A stretch of DNA of 32,409 nt from assembly GCA_028097405.1 (NCBI GenBank), contig JAOHEK010000026.1, forward strand, positions 6,144-38,552, written 5' to 3'. Positions within the stretch are counted from its first letter, which is position 1; each line of letters begins with the position of its first letter. Made by a program: the position numbers and the translations under genes. The stretch comes from Paracoccaceae bacterium. GTDB taxonomy: Bacteria > Pseudomonadota > Alphaproteobacteria > Rhodobacterales > Rhodobacteraceae. The notes under the pieces are model-generated. The model did no database searches and was not told where the DNA came from. It saw only the letters and a list, made by a program, of their open reading frames with translations. Positions 7,993 to 16,081 of the stretch are shown here, one piece after another.

Positions 7993-8125
7993 GAAAGTCT
8001 CTCTTTTTTTTTGGTCTAGGCCACGTATAGACGCCGACACATTCCGAGCGACTTGTTTTTCAATAATTTCCGAGGGATGATTCGCTGGGTTACGGTTTTA
8101 CCACACTTTGCAAGATCTAATTCGG

Positions 8126-8968
8126 TCAAAAAGGCAGAATAAGCGGCCCGAAAGTTTCTTGGGTGCGCGCCAAAGTTTCCGCCGAACGCGCCGTCACCAA
8201 ACAACCTGATCCAGACATTCCGCCCATGTAAGGCGCGCCGTCCAAAAGACCGACCGCGCCCCCCGCCTCTTCTACCGCCAAGGCACCGGCGGCATGATCC
8301 CAAGGGTTCAACGTTCCACTCAGGCAGAAATCGGCGTGGCCTTGGGCCAGCAAACGGTATTCATGGCACGAACAGCGCACTGACCAAATCCGCCGGAACC
8401 CCGGGATTGCGCCCGATAGCTGCACGCGTGTTTCATAAGGGAACAGAAACAGCGGCACAAACCCCACCGCCTGATCTTGCGGTGTGTCGCCGCCGATGTT
8501 CAAGCGTACCGGCGGCACATCTGGGCGGCAGTACCAAGCCCCTCCGCCGCGACGCGCCATGACCCAGTCATCCAAAACGGGATCGTATAGCAATCCGAAC
8601 ACTGTTTCGCCCCGACGGGTCACCGCTAGGATCACACCGAATGTCGCAAGACCCTTGGCAAAGTTCCACGTGCCATCGACCGGGTCTATGATCACCGCGC
8701 AATCGGCATCACGCAAGCCATCCAAGACGCTGGGATCGGCTGACACGGCTTCTTCGCCAACCACCAAGGCCTTCGGCAATAGCTTGTGCACCTCGGCGGT
8801 AATCGCGGCTTCGGCCCGCACATCCGCTTCGGTCACCAAATCGTCCGGCGCTGATTTCGATTGTATGTCGTTGGGGCCCAAAGCGCGGAACCGAGGCATG
8901 ATTTCAGCACGAGCAACACGTCGAACCGTGTCGATCAGTGCCACTTCAATGTCTTGTGTCAGGATCAT
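8126..8968 (-). CDS. Inositol monophosphatase-family phosphatase
   Basis: 280 residues with the Mg-dependent, lithium-sensitive phosphatase signatures: VVGEEAV (GEE metal ligand), IIDPVDGTWNF (the D-x-D-G-T/S motif) and WDHAAGALAVEEAGG near the C terminus. The family hydrolyses inositol phosphates, histidinol phosphate or 3'-phosphoadenosine phosphates, and the sequence alone does not choose between them. The start codon lies one base beyond the stop codon of the upstream GNAT gene, so NDUFS4-like, GNAT and this gene probably form one minus-strand operon. Confidence 0.88.
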   Translation of the reverse strand: MILTQDIEVALIDTVRRVARAEIMPRFRALGPNDIQSKSAPDDLVTEADVRAEAAITAEVHKLLPKALVVGEEAVSADPSVLDGLRDADCAVIIDPVDGTWNFAKGLATFGVILAVTRRGETVFGLLYDPVLDDWVMARRGGGAWYCRPDVPPVRLNIGGDTPQDQAVGFVPLFLFPYETRVQLSGAIPGFRRIWSVRCSCHEYRLLAQGHADFCLSGTLNPWDHAAGALAVEEAGGAVGLLDGAPYMGGMSGSGCLVTARSAETLARTQETFGPLILPF

Positions 8969-8969
8969 C

Positions 8970-9440
8970 CTAAACCTCGCGCGTCATAAAAGCTGAATGT
9001 GGGTCTTCGACATAACCTTCGAACGGTGGGCAAAACACAAATCCATGGCGCTGATAAAACGCCCGTGCGGCGGCAAAAGACGCCTGTGATCCCGTTTCCA
9101 ACGACACACGCTTCAAACCAGCCACCCCCGCTTCCTGCAAAAGACGGCCAAGCACCGCATCTGCCAACCCCTTGCCGCGCCGTTCCTCAAGCACGTGCAT
9201 TGACTTCAGCTCGCCGTGATCATCATTGGTCTGCTTCAAAGCGCCCATGGCAACCGGTGTCTCGTGATCGAAGGCGACAAAGAACTGCACGCCAGCTTCC
9301 GCCAGATCACTTGCCTTCATCGCATGCACAGATTCCACAGGCGAAGATGCCAGCATCAGGGTTAAGTGTCGTTCGATTAAAGGCGCAATCACTGGATCGG
9401 TCGGATTTACCGCCCGAATATTGGGTATTAGTGGGTCCAC
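8970..9440 (-). CDS. GNAT-family N-acetyltransferase
   Basis: 156 residues. The acetyl-CoA binding motif A is visible as LKSMHVLEERRGKGLADAVLGRLL (R-x2-G-x-G/A pattern), followed by LKRVSLETGSQASFAAARAFYQRHGFVFCPPFEGY, the typical end of PA4866/YsnE-like GNATs. The likely start is GTG at 9440, inside the last codons of the upstream NDUFS4-like gene (13-base overlap), which indicates translational coupling. The acceptor substrate is unknown. Confidence 0.88.
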   Translation of the reverse strand: MDPLIPNIRAVNPTDPVIAPLIERHLTLMLASSPVESVHAMKASDLAEAGVQFFVAFDHETPVAMGALKQTNDDHGELKSMHVLEERRGKGLADAVLGRLLQEAGVAGLKRVSLETGSQASFAAARAFYQRHGFVFCPPFEGYVEDPHSAFMTREV

Positions 9441-9739
9441 GCGCCACGCCGGTTGGTTGCGAAATTATCCCCATAGCCGCCCGGACGCACGTTTGGCTTG
9501 CGCGTCTTGGGTTCGATTACAACCGCGTCGATACCGTTCTCTTCGGCGTATTCCATCGCCGCGTCCTTCGTCGAAAACCGAATTTGAACCTGCGCCTGTG
9601 TATTGTCGGACGACGTCCACCCCATCAGCGGGTCAACCTCGCGACCGGTCTCGTTCACAAACTCAAGCACCCAGCTTCGGGACTTTGCAGTACCAGAAGA
9701 CATGGCGGATTTGGCGGGGCGATAAATGCGTGCTGTCAT
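9428..9739 (-). CDS. NDUFS4-like NADH:ubiquinone oxidoreductase accessory subunit (ETC complex I subunit)
   Basis: 103 residues. MTARIYRPAKSAMSSGTAKSRSWVLEF and the following MGWTSSDNTQAQVQIRFSTKDAAMEYAEENGI match the conserved core of the mitochondrial 18-kDa subunit NDUFS4, known also from alphaproteobacteria as a supernumerary complex I subunit. The family sits at the junction of the N and Q modules. It is first in a minus-strand operon with a GNAT and an IMPase-family gene, away from any nuo cluster, as is usual for this subunit in alphaproteobacteria. Confidence 0.92.
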   Translation of the reverse strand: MTARIYRPAKSAMSSGTAKSRSWVLEFVNETGREVDPLMGWTSSDNTQAQVQIRFSTKDAAMEYAEENGIDAVVIEPKTRKPNVRPGGYGDNFATNRRGAWTH

Positions 9740-10053
9740 AGCCCCACTCTATCGACAAAAATTAAGATCGGATCAAGAGGGGATAAATAGAGGCCGACTG
9801 GATATCGAGGAGCGAGGGGTGGATGGGTCGCAATATCCAGTCGGCACTCCGCTCTGCTGCTTAGACGTTCATTTTTGCACTATTAAAGGACGTTATCAAC
9901 AATTTTTTCTCTCTTAGGTTGTATTCTGATTTAACGTTTTGTTATCCATGTTTGTGACGAAACCTGTCATGAGATTAGGACTTTCCCCGATTCTGCGCTT
10001 GAATCAGAACAAATAGGGATCAAATGTGTCCTAACCGTAAGGATTCGTTTTCC
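9740..10053. other. Divergent intergenic region between NDUFS4-like gene and uvrB
   Basis: No gene seen. It contains a 13-bp-arm inverted repeat (listed separately) and an AT-rich stretch (~9870-9960) likely to hold the uvrB promoter. TTGTAT, 17 bases, then TTATCC is one weak candidate. No convincing LexA box was found. Confidence 0.5.
9793..9845. repeat. Inverted repeat with 13-bp perfect arms
   Basis: GCCGACTGGATAT (9793-9805) and ATATCCAGTCGGC (9833-9845) are exact reverse complements separated by a 27-base purine-rich loop. There is no following T-run, so it is not a standard terminator. It lies 54 bases upstream of the NDUFS4-like start. Confidence 0.7.
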
Positions 10054-12240
10054 ATGACCACAACTTCCGAACCGATTCTGAATACGCCCGCATCCGACGT
10101 GCACTCCCGCGAGAAACTTGAAGGCGGGCAGGAGCTTGTCTTACGGTCCGAATTCGAACCCGCGGGCGATCAACCCACAGCCATCAAAGAATTGGTGCAG
10201 GGTGTAATGGACGGTGAACAGAATCAGGTGCTTTTGGGGGCCACAGGCACCGGCAAAACCTACACAATGGCCAAGGTAATCGAGGCAACTCAACGCCCCG
10301 CCATCATCCTTGCGCCCAACAAAACCCTTGCCGCCCAGCTTTATGGCGAGTTCAAAAACTTCTTTCCCGACAATGCCGTCGAATATTTCGTCAGCTTCTA
10401 CGACTATTATCAGCCCGAAGCCTATGTCGCGCGGTCCGACACCTATATCGAAAAAGAAAGCCAGATTAACGATCAGATCGACCGGATGCGCCACTCTGCC
10501 ACCCGCGCGCTTTTGGAACGCGACGACGTGATCATCGTCGCCTCGGTGTCTTGCATCTATGGCATCGGCTCGGTCGAAACCTACGGCGCGATGACCCTCA
10601 ATCTAGAAGTCGGTAAAGCCTACGACCAGCGCAGCATCATGGCCGATCTGATTGCCCAGCAATACAAACGCAACGATCAGGCCTTTCAACGCGGCACGTT
10701 TCGCGTGCGCGGCGACACACTGGAAGTCTGGCCCGCCCACCTTGAAGACCGCGCTTGGCGGTTGTCGTTCTTTGGCGAAGAACTGGAAAGCATCGGCGAA
10801 TTCGACAGCCTTACTGGCGAAAAAACAGGCACCATGGAAAAGGTCCGCATCTACGCGAACTCGCACTACGTCACGCCCAAGCCAACGCTGAAGCAAGCGA
10901 TCGGGTCGATCAAACAAGAACTGAAAACCCGTCTTGGCCAGCTTGAAGACGAAGGCAAACTGCTGGAAGCACAACGCCTAGAACAACGCACCAACTTCGA
11001 TCTTGAGATGTTGGAGGCAACCGGCCACTGCAACGGCATCGAAAACTATTCGCGCTATCTGACGGGGCGCAATCCCGGCGAACCGCCCCCGACGCTGTTC
11101 GAATTTATCCCCGACAATGCCATTGTCTTTGCCGATGAAAGCCACGTCAGCGTTCCCCAAATCGGTGGCATGTACAAAGGCGACTACCGACGTAAATTCA
11201 CGCTGGCCGAACACGGCTTCCGCCTGCCGTCCTGCACCGACAACCGCCCCTTGAAGTTCGAAGAATGGGACGCCATGCGCCCGCAATCCGTCTTCGTCTC
11301 GGCCACCCCCCAAAACTGGGAGCTGGAACAATCTGGCGGCGTCTTCACCGAACAGGTTATCCGCCCCACCGGCCTTCTTGACCCGCCGGTCGAAATCCGC
11401 CCCGTCGAAATGCAGGTCGACGATCTGCTGGACGAGGTGCGCAAGGTGACAGCGGACGGCATGCGCACGCTATGCACCACGCTCACCAAACGCATGGCCG
11501 AAGACCTGACCGAATACATGCACGAACAGGGCATCAAGGTGCGCTACATGCACTCCGACATCGACACGCTGGAACGGATCGAGATCCTCCGCGACCTGCG
11601 CCTTGGTGCCTTCGACGTGTTGATCGGCATCAACCTTCTGCGCGAAGGTCTCGACATCCCCGAATGCGGGCTGGTGGCGATCCTAGACGCCGACAAGGAA
11701 GGCTTCCTTCGAAGCGAAACCTCTCTTGTCCAAACCATCGGGCGCGCCGCGCGAAACGCCGAAGGCCGCGTCATCATGTACGCCGACAAGATTACAGGTT
11801 CGATGGAACGCGCCCTTGGCGAAACCAACCGCCGCCGCGAAAAGCAAGAGGCGTACAACATCGAACACGGCATCACGCCCCTCACGATCAAGAAAAACGT
11901 CGAGGATGTGCTGTCGGGCCTCTACCAAGGCGACACCGACATGGCCCGCGTCACGGCACAAGTCGACAAACCCATGGTCGGCGAGAATTTAGCCACCCAC
12001 TTGGACGCTTTGCGTATCCAGATGCGAAAAGCCGCCGAGAACTTGGAGTTCGAGGAGGCCGCGCGTTTGCGGGACGAAGTGAAACGGCTTGAGACCGTCG
12101 AGCTGACCGTGGCCGATGATCCTCTGGCGCGTCAGTCAGCGGTTGAGCAGGCGGTTGAGAGTGCGCAAAAGGCCCGAGGTCGGAGTACGGCTGGGAAAGC
12201 CGGGCAGAGGGGTGGGAATGTACAGAGGCGGAAGCGGTGA
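10054..12240 (+). CDS. uvrB: Excinuclease ABC subunit UvrB
   Basis: About 728 residues, the damage-verifying helicase-like subunit of UvrABC nucleotide excision repair. Walker A GATGTGKT, the Y-rich beta-hairpin [34 protein letters not shown], the helicase motifs [16 protein letters not shown] and [19 protein letters not shown], and a C-terminal UVR domain ([28 protein letters not shown]) are all present, followed by a basic tail ([21 protein letters not shown]). The start MTTTSEP at 10054 is chosen over the ATG at 10024 because it follows AAGGA and puts REKLEGG where relatives have it. The last codon overlaps the GTG of the next gene. Confidence 0.97.
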   Translation: MTTTSEPILNTPASDVHSREKLEGGQELVLRSEFEPAGDQPTAIKELVQGVMDGEQNQVLLGATGTGKTYTMAKVIEATQRPAIILAPNKTLAAQLYGEFKNFFPDNAVEYFVSFYDYYQPEAYVARSDTYIEKESQINDQIDRMRHSATRALLERDDVIIVASVSCIYGIGSVETYGAMTLNLEVGKAYDQRSIMADLIAQQYKRNDQAFQRGTFRVRGDTLEVWPAHLEDRAWRLSFFGEELESIGEFDSLTGEKTGTMEKVRIYANSHYVTPKPTLKQAIGSIKQELKTRLGQLEDEGKLLEAQRLEQRTNFDLEMLEATGHCNGIENYSRYLTGRNPGEPPPTLFEFIPDNAIVFADESHVSVPQIGGMYKGDYRRKFTLAEHGFRLPSCTDNRPLKFEEWDAMRPQSVFVSATPQNWELEQSGGVFTEQVIRPTGLLDPPVEIRPVEMQVDDLLDEVRKVTADGMRTLCTTLTKRMAEDLTEYMHEQGIKVRYMHSDIDTLERIEILRDLRLGAFDVLIGINLLREGLDIPECGLVAILDADKEGFLRSETSLVQTIGRAARNAEGRVIMYADKITGSMERALGETNRRREKQEAYNIEHGITPLTIKKNVEDVLSGLYQGDTDMARVTAQVDKPMVGENLATHLDALRIQMRKAAENLEFEEAARLRDEVKRLETVELTVADDPLARQSAVEQAVESAQKARGRSTAGKAGQRGGNVQRRKR

Positions 12241-12719
12241 GAACTTTTCCGATAAATGATTTCCAACTCCCAAGTAATTCTGAAGAAGTAGTCAAAAAAA
12301 CTTGGCAAGCGCTTGGGTCTTGGAGAGCATTTCTGATTGCAGTTGATGGCAGATCTGGCTTAGGAAAATCTGTTTTCGCGCGATATCTATCTTTCCGACT
12401 AAATATGCCGTTATTCGAACTCGATGAATTTAAAACAGGAAATGGGCTTTTGGACCATCGCGAGGAACTGAAAGCTCTAATAAAACGCCGCATTTCTGCA
12501 GATCGGCCAGTCATTGTTGAAGGGCTTTTAGCCAAAGAGGTTCTAATAAGAGTTGAATGCCAGACCGACTGGCAAGTACGTCTGAGCAACGCGAATTTCG
12601 TCGGCCCCGAAGAATTCCGAGACGTTTGTGAGAACTATGAAGCGCGCTTCACACCAGACATTATCGCAAAAGCTACATTTGTCGGGGATTACACTGACTG
12701 GGTAATACCACAATCTTAA
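12237..12719 (+). CDS. P-loop kinase-like NTPase (uridine-kinase-like)
   Basis: 160 residues. [19 protein letters not shown] holds a Walker A loop (GRSGLGKS), LFELDEF is a likely Mg/acceptor acidic site and [14 protein letters not shown] resembles the Walker B strand of small nucleoside/sugar kinases. The substrate is not identifiable. The start GTG overlaps the uvrB stop (GTGA), so it may be translated by coupling. Its base composition is visibly more AT-rich than uvrB, and a link to repair is not expected: probable recent insertion behind uvrB (inference). Confidence 0.7.
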   Translation: MRTFPINDFQLPSNSEEVVKKTWQALGSWRAFLIAVDGRSGLGKSVFARYLSFRLNMPLFELDEFKTGNGLLDHREELKALIKRRISADRPVIVEGLLAKEVLIRVECQTDWQVRLSNANFVGPEEFRDVCENYEARFTPDIIAKATFVGDYTDWVIPQS

Positions 12720-12830
12720 GGTGGGTCTCTAAGTAATCAAACACCTGTCGTTAGCATACTACCGTTACCACCCCACCCGCTCTCATGCCGGGCACCACCC
12801 TCACCATCAAACCCAAACCGCACCACACCC

Positions 12831-12852
12831 GTAGGGCGGGCTTCAGCCCGCC
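12831..12852 (+). repeat. REP element, compensatory variant
   Basis: GTAG followed by GGCGGGC-TTCA-GCCCGCC. It matches the REPs at 31569, 32054 and 32119 except that the stem changes on both arms so pairing is kept. It lies in the ~190-base gap between the kinase-like gene and the GFA gene. Confidence 0.75.
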
Positions 12853-12912
12853 ATCCCCCAAGACAGTTCCAAAATCACCGCAAAACCCATACCCTACCCA
12901 AAAGGAACCCAC

Positions 12913-13302
12913 ATGCTCACCGGCACCTGCCATTGCGGCCAAGTCACTTGGACGTTCGACGCTAATCCGAAATCCGTCACCGCCTGCAATTGCACCAATT
13001 GCGCCAAGGCCGGGGTCCTCTGGATCTATGGAACCGAGGGCGAAGACATCACCGTCACCGGCCCCACCACGCCCTATGTCCGCAAAGACGGAGGCGCGCT
13101 TGAATTCCACCACTGCCAAACCTGCGGCAACAACGTCTTCTGGCGCTTGACCGATCCCGACAACATGCGCGCCGCCGTGAACCTGCGCCTTACGGACGAT
13201 CCGAAAAGCCTGATGGACCTGCCCGTCCGCCACTTCGACGGGCTGAACGCGTTTGAAGCGCTCCCCGACGACGACACCACCTTGAAAGACCTCTGGTTCT
13301 AA
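12913..13302 (+). CDS. GFA-family (glutathione-dependent formaldehyde-activating-like) zinc protein
   Basis: 129 residues. CHCG near residue 6, CNCTNC near 27 and CQTCGNN near 72 form the two zinc sites of the GFA/CENP-V fold. The family was named from a formaldehyde-glutathione condensing activity, but most members, including short ones like this, have no shown reaction. AAAGGA precedes the ATG. It converges on the MmcQ/YjbR gene, and the two stop codons share the four bases CTAA. Confidence 0.9.
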   Translation: MLTGTCHCGQVTWTFDANPKSVTACNCTNCAKAGVLWIYGTEGEDITVTGPTTPYVRKDGGALEFHHCQTCGNNVFWRLTDPDNMRAAVNLRLTDDPKSLMDLPVRHFDGLNAFEALPDDDTTLKDLWF

Positions 13303-13652
13303 ACCCCCAACTCGGCCCGCGCCTTTTTCGTCAGCCCCGCGACGATCATGTCATAGCTGGCCGTCAAATGGCCTTCCAGCTCGCCCGTCCCAAGCGGTTC
13401 CACATCATAAACCTGCAACCACTTCATGCCCCGCGACGCCAGATAGGGCGCAGGTCGTATCCCCGGCGCATCCCCCAGAACCTCAAAAGCAATCTCGCCG
13501 ACCTTAAAGGTAAACGCCGGGCCACCTTCGTACCAACCGCAAAGCGCAAACAGCTTGCCGCCCACCTTCCAGACATCCGAATTGCCCCATTGCACCACAT
13601 GGGTCGTGCCCTTCATTCCGCCGCAAAAAATGTTGAACTCTTCGCGTGTCAT
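13299..13652 (-). CDS. MmcQ/YjbR-family protein
   Basis: 117 residues matching the YjbR/CyaY-like fold: MTREEFNIFCGGMKGTTHVVQWGNSDVWKVGGKLFALCG, then FKVGE-x-FEVLGDAPGIRPAPYLASRGMKWLQV, and YDMIVAGLTKKARAELG at the end. The family is described as DNA-binding-like, with unclear function. Its ATG overlaps the upstream DUF5665 gene by four bases, so the pair is one transcription unit. Confidence 0.88.
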   Translation of the reverse strand: MTREEFNIFCGGMKGTTHVVQWGNSDVWKVGGKLFALCGWYEGGPAFTFKVGEIAFEVLGDAPGIRPAPYLASRGMKWLQVYDVEPLGTGELEGHLTASYDMIVAGLTKKARAELGV

Positions 13653-13915
13653 TGCGTCCCTTCGATCACTTCGATGATCTCGCTGGCCCAGACACCCAGC
13701 ACCGGAATGAAATTAACCGACGACAATACATAGACCACGACGGACACCAAAGCTGTCGCGCCGACAACCGAGCCCAACCCGAACGCCAATCCGCGCAAGA
13801 ACTGAAACCACAAAAGCCGCATCCAATTGTTGTAAATGCGGATCAACCGATGTCCGTTTAACCGCTCCAATTCCTCGCGCAGCGCCACAATCTCTTGGTT
13901 CGTCTCACCGTCCAT
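13649..13915 (-). CDS. DUF5665-type small membrane protein
   Basis: 88 residues. A short helical N terminus (ALREELERLNGHRLIRIYNNWMRLLWFQFLRGLAFGLG) precedes one strongly hydrophobic helix (~43-66) and a second amphipathic stretch. The pattern LNxHRxxRxxNSxxRxLxxQFLRGLAxGLGxxxGA is that of DUF5665 proteins common in Rhodobacteraceae. Function unknown. It overlaps the following MmcQ/YjbR gene by ATGA. Confidence 0.82.
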   Translation of the reverse strand: MDGETNQEIVALREELERLNGHRLIRIYNNWMRLLWFQFLRGLAFGLGSVVGATALVSVVVYVLSSVNFIPVLGVWASEIIEVIEGTQ

Positions 13916-14079
13916 CTGCCCGCCCTTCTAATTCCTATGCCCCAAGCTAACCCGGTCTGCCCTGCCAGCGAAAGCCCCCGACGCTTGACCGGTGGAATGC
14001 ATGCGTTCTGAAACTTAACCCCCTTGCCATTTGGCACCCAAACCGTGATTTTGGCGCGAAACAACCCGAAAGCCTGCCC

Positions 14080-14457
14080 ATGCCCATCACATCCTTCGAT
14101 CACGTCAACGTCCGCACCACCAAGCTTGATGAGATGCTCGACTGGTACGCCGCCATCCTTGGCCTCTATTCCGGCCCACGCCCGAATTTCGGCTTTCCCG
14201 GTGCCTGGCTCTATCTTGGCGATCATGCGCTGGTTCACTTGGTCGGCATTGATGGAGCACTTGCCGAACCCAACAAGGTCTCGCTGGAACACTTCGCCTT
14301 GCGTGCCACTGGGCTAAAGGAATTCCTCGCCAAGCTTGAAGCCAAAAACATCGAAGCCAAGGTCGCCCGGGTGCCCGGCCTGCCCATCGTTCAGGTCAAT
14401 GTTTTTGATCCCGAAGGCAACCACATCCACGTCGATTTCGACGCCGCCGAAACCTGA
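14080..14457 (+). CDS. VOC-family (glyoxalase/dioxygenase-like) protein
   Basis: 125 residues with the paired beta-alpha-beta-beta-beta units of the vicinal oxygen chelate fold. SFDHVNVRTTKLDEMLDWYAAILGL opens the first unit; HFALRATGLKEFLAKLEAKNI and FDPEGNHIHVDF the second. The H (FDHV), H (EHFAL) and E (DPEGNHIH region) positions could bind a divalent metal. The reaction cannot be assigned. It is followed after only a few bases by a secreted-protein gene. Confidence 0.88.
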   Translation: MPITSFDHVNVRTTKLDEMLDWYAAILGLYSGPRPNFGFPGAWLYLGDHALVHLVGIDGALAEPNKVSLEHFALRATGLKEFLAKLEAKNIEAKVARVPGLPIVQVNVFDPEGNHIHVDFDAAET

Positions 14458-14470
14458 GGGTTTGTCAGTC

Positions 14471-14908
14471 TTGATACTCCGCCTAAGCTGCCTTGCCTGT
14501 CTTGCCTCGCCCGCCGCCGCCTGGGAGGCATCACGATCAGGCCCCGTTTGCCTTCTGTCACACGGCACCGAAACAGGCCAAGTCGTTGTCAGCCACGATC
14601 CACGCAAACCGCTTCCCTATGCGATACAAATTCGCCGCTTGGGCGACCCTTGGATCGACAGCGACATCTTTGCCATGCGTTTCGATGGCCCCAACAATCT
14701 GACCATCTCGACAGACCGGCATCAACTCACTGACAACAACGCCGAATTAACCGTCACGGACAGCGGCTTTGACAACGTGTTGCGCGGGATCGAAGCAAGC
14801 CAGATCGCCCTAGCCATCCTTGGGGAACAGGCGCTGGCCTTTCCGTTGGATAGTGCCGCGCCGCAGGTTGCCAAATTCCGCGCCTGTGCCACCGGCGCTG
14901 GCGTCTGA
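14471..14908 (+). CDS. Hypothetical exported protein
   Basis: About 145 residues with a signal peptide (LILRLSCLACLASPAAA, cleavage before WEASRSG). The mature part is soluble and contains one cysteine near the start (GPVCLLSHGTETG) and one near the end (FRACATG), which could form a disulfide in the periplasm. No family of known function is recognised. There is no ATG: the likely start is TTG at 14471, or TTG at 14462, behind the GAGGG that overlaps the VOC stop codon, implying coupling to that gene. Confidence 0.65.
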   Translation: MILRLSCLACLASPAAAWEASRSGPVCLLSHGTETGQVVVSHDPRKPLPYAIQIRRLGDPWIDSDIFAMRFDGPNNLTISTDRHQLTDNNAELTVTDSGFDNVLRGIEASQIALAILGEQALAFPLDSAAPQVAKFRACATGAGV

Positions 14909-14960
14909 CTTGACGGCGGCCCAGCGCCGCTCCACCCTTCCCCGAAAACCGGAGACCTCA

Positions 14961-15350
14961 ATGCCCGACTTTCACCTATTCTCGAACGGCCCGCGCCCCG
15001 TCGCACCCTTTTCTCACGCAGTGGAAGACGACGGCTGGGTCATCCTAACCGGCCAAATGCCAACCGACGCCCAAGCGCCCGACGCACCCCTGCCCCAAGG
15101 GGTCGAGGCGCAGACCCGCCGCGTGATGGACAATCTTGCGCTGATCCTTGGCGAACTTGGGCTCGATCTAAGCCACGTCGTACAATGCCGTTGCTTTCTA
15201 ACCGAATTCGAACGCGACTACGTGGCCTTCAACGAAACCTACCAAAACTACTTCCCCGAAGATCGCCGTCCGGCCCGCACAACAGTCGGCGTCACCGCCC
15301 TTGCCGTACAAGCCCTTGTCGAAATTGATTGCATCGCGCGCCGCCCGTGA
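14961..15350 (+). CDS. RidA/YjgF/UK114-family protein
   Basis: 129 residues, the usual RidA length. GWVILTGQMPTDA, GVEAQTRRVMDNLALILGELGLDLSHVVQCRCFLTEFERDYVAFNETYQNYF and RPARTTVGVTALA carry the conserved arginine that binds the imine carboxylate. RidA deaminates reactive enamine/imine intermediates made by PLP enzymes; some paralogues act in pyrimidine or amino-acid catabolism. GGAGA precedes the ATG. Its stop overlaps the GTG of the next small gene. Confidence 0.9.
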   Translation: MPDFHLFSNGPRPVAPFSHAVEDDGWVILTGQMPTDAQAPDAPLPQGVEAQTRRVMDNLALILGELGLDLSHVVQCRCFLTEFERDYVAFNETYQNYFPEDRRPARTTVGVTALAVQALVEIDCIARRP

Positions 15351-15598
15351 GATTGGCCGTCTTCCTGCTGGCCGCTATCCAAGGCGTGCTTTTCGTCCTT
15401 TACGCGCTTGGCCGCCCGGCGACAGACCCCGACGGCGCGACGATCCCGCAAGGGGCCGTGACGCTGGCAGGCATGGTCATCGCGATCTTTCTTGTGCCCG
15501 CGCTGATCCTTGCCATCAATCGCAAAGCCCCGCGCCTGTCACTAACGCTTGCCCTCATACCTTTGTTGGCGGGATATATCGCTCTGCGCTTCGTCTAG
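15347..15598 (+). CDS. Small three-helix membrane protein
   Basis: 83 residues, with predicted transmembrane helices at ~2-20 (RLAVFLLAAIQGVLFVLYALG), ~37-57 and ~64-82. The start is GTG at 15347, overlapping the RidA stop (GTGA), which is better supported than an upstream TTG. No family recognised. It converges on the DUF4864 gene, sharing the stop tetranucleotide CTAG. Confidence 0.65.
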   Translation: MRLAVFLLAAIQGVLFVLYALGRPATDPDGATIPQGAVTLAGMVIAIFLVPALILAINRKAPRLSLTLALIPLLAGYIALRFV

Positions 15599-16017
15599 GC
15601 TCCGACGTCGGGCAAGGGCACAATCTGCACCGCATTAATTCGCCAGCCTCCGCCCTCTTGGATCATCTGATAATCCAGCGCATGAAACTTGCCCGCCTGA
15701 TCCCGGATCTGCACCCTTTGCCACAATGCTCCGGCGACCTCGCGCAGCTCTAAGAATTGCACAACGCCAGGTCGCCAGACCATCGGAAAGCCATTCTGCA
15801 CCATCTGGCCAAATCGCTCATGGCTGCCAAACATCCCCTGAATATTGGGCGAGGCATAGCTGAAAGCCTTGGCAAAATCATCGGCCCGAAACGCCTCGAT
15901 CTGCGCACCAATCGTCGCTTCGATATCGGGCTCGGGCACCAAAACGTCCTGCGCCACAGCGACGCTTGCCCATGTAAAGGCAATCAAAGCACCCAGAATT
16001 CGAAGATGGAAAAGCAT
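15595..16017 (-). CDS. DUF4864-family exported protein
   Basis: 140 residues. The signal peptide (LRILGALIAFTWASVAVA, cleavage before QDVLVPEPD) is followed by an NTF2/SnoaL-like fold: IEAQI-type opening IGAQIEAFRADDFAKAFSYASPNIQGMFGSHERFGQMVQNGFPMV, then WQRVQIRDQAGKFHALDYQMIQEGGGWRINAVQI. This is the DUF4864 pattern of alphaproteobacteria. Function unknown, periplasmic. Confidence 0.88.
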   Translation of the reverse strand: MLFHLRILGALIAFTWASVAVAQDVLVPEPDIEATIGAQIEAFRADDFAKAFSYASPNIQGMFGSHERFGQMVQNGFPMVWRPGVVQFLELREVAGALWQRVQIRDQAGKFHALDYQMIQEGGGWRINAVQIVPLPDVGA

Positions 16018-16081
16018 CGGTATAACTCCCTATTCTTGGGCACTATTTAGCACGATCCGCAATCAGATCAAAAAATCGCAA

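Noticed and set aside
10007-10021. Possible LexA box (GAAC-N7-GATC) before uvrB
   Set aside because: Alphaproteobacterial LexA boxes are direct repeats GTTC-N7-GTTC; this has one mismatch in eight fixed bases, which is expected often by chance.
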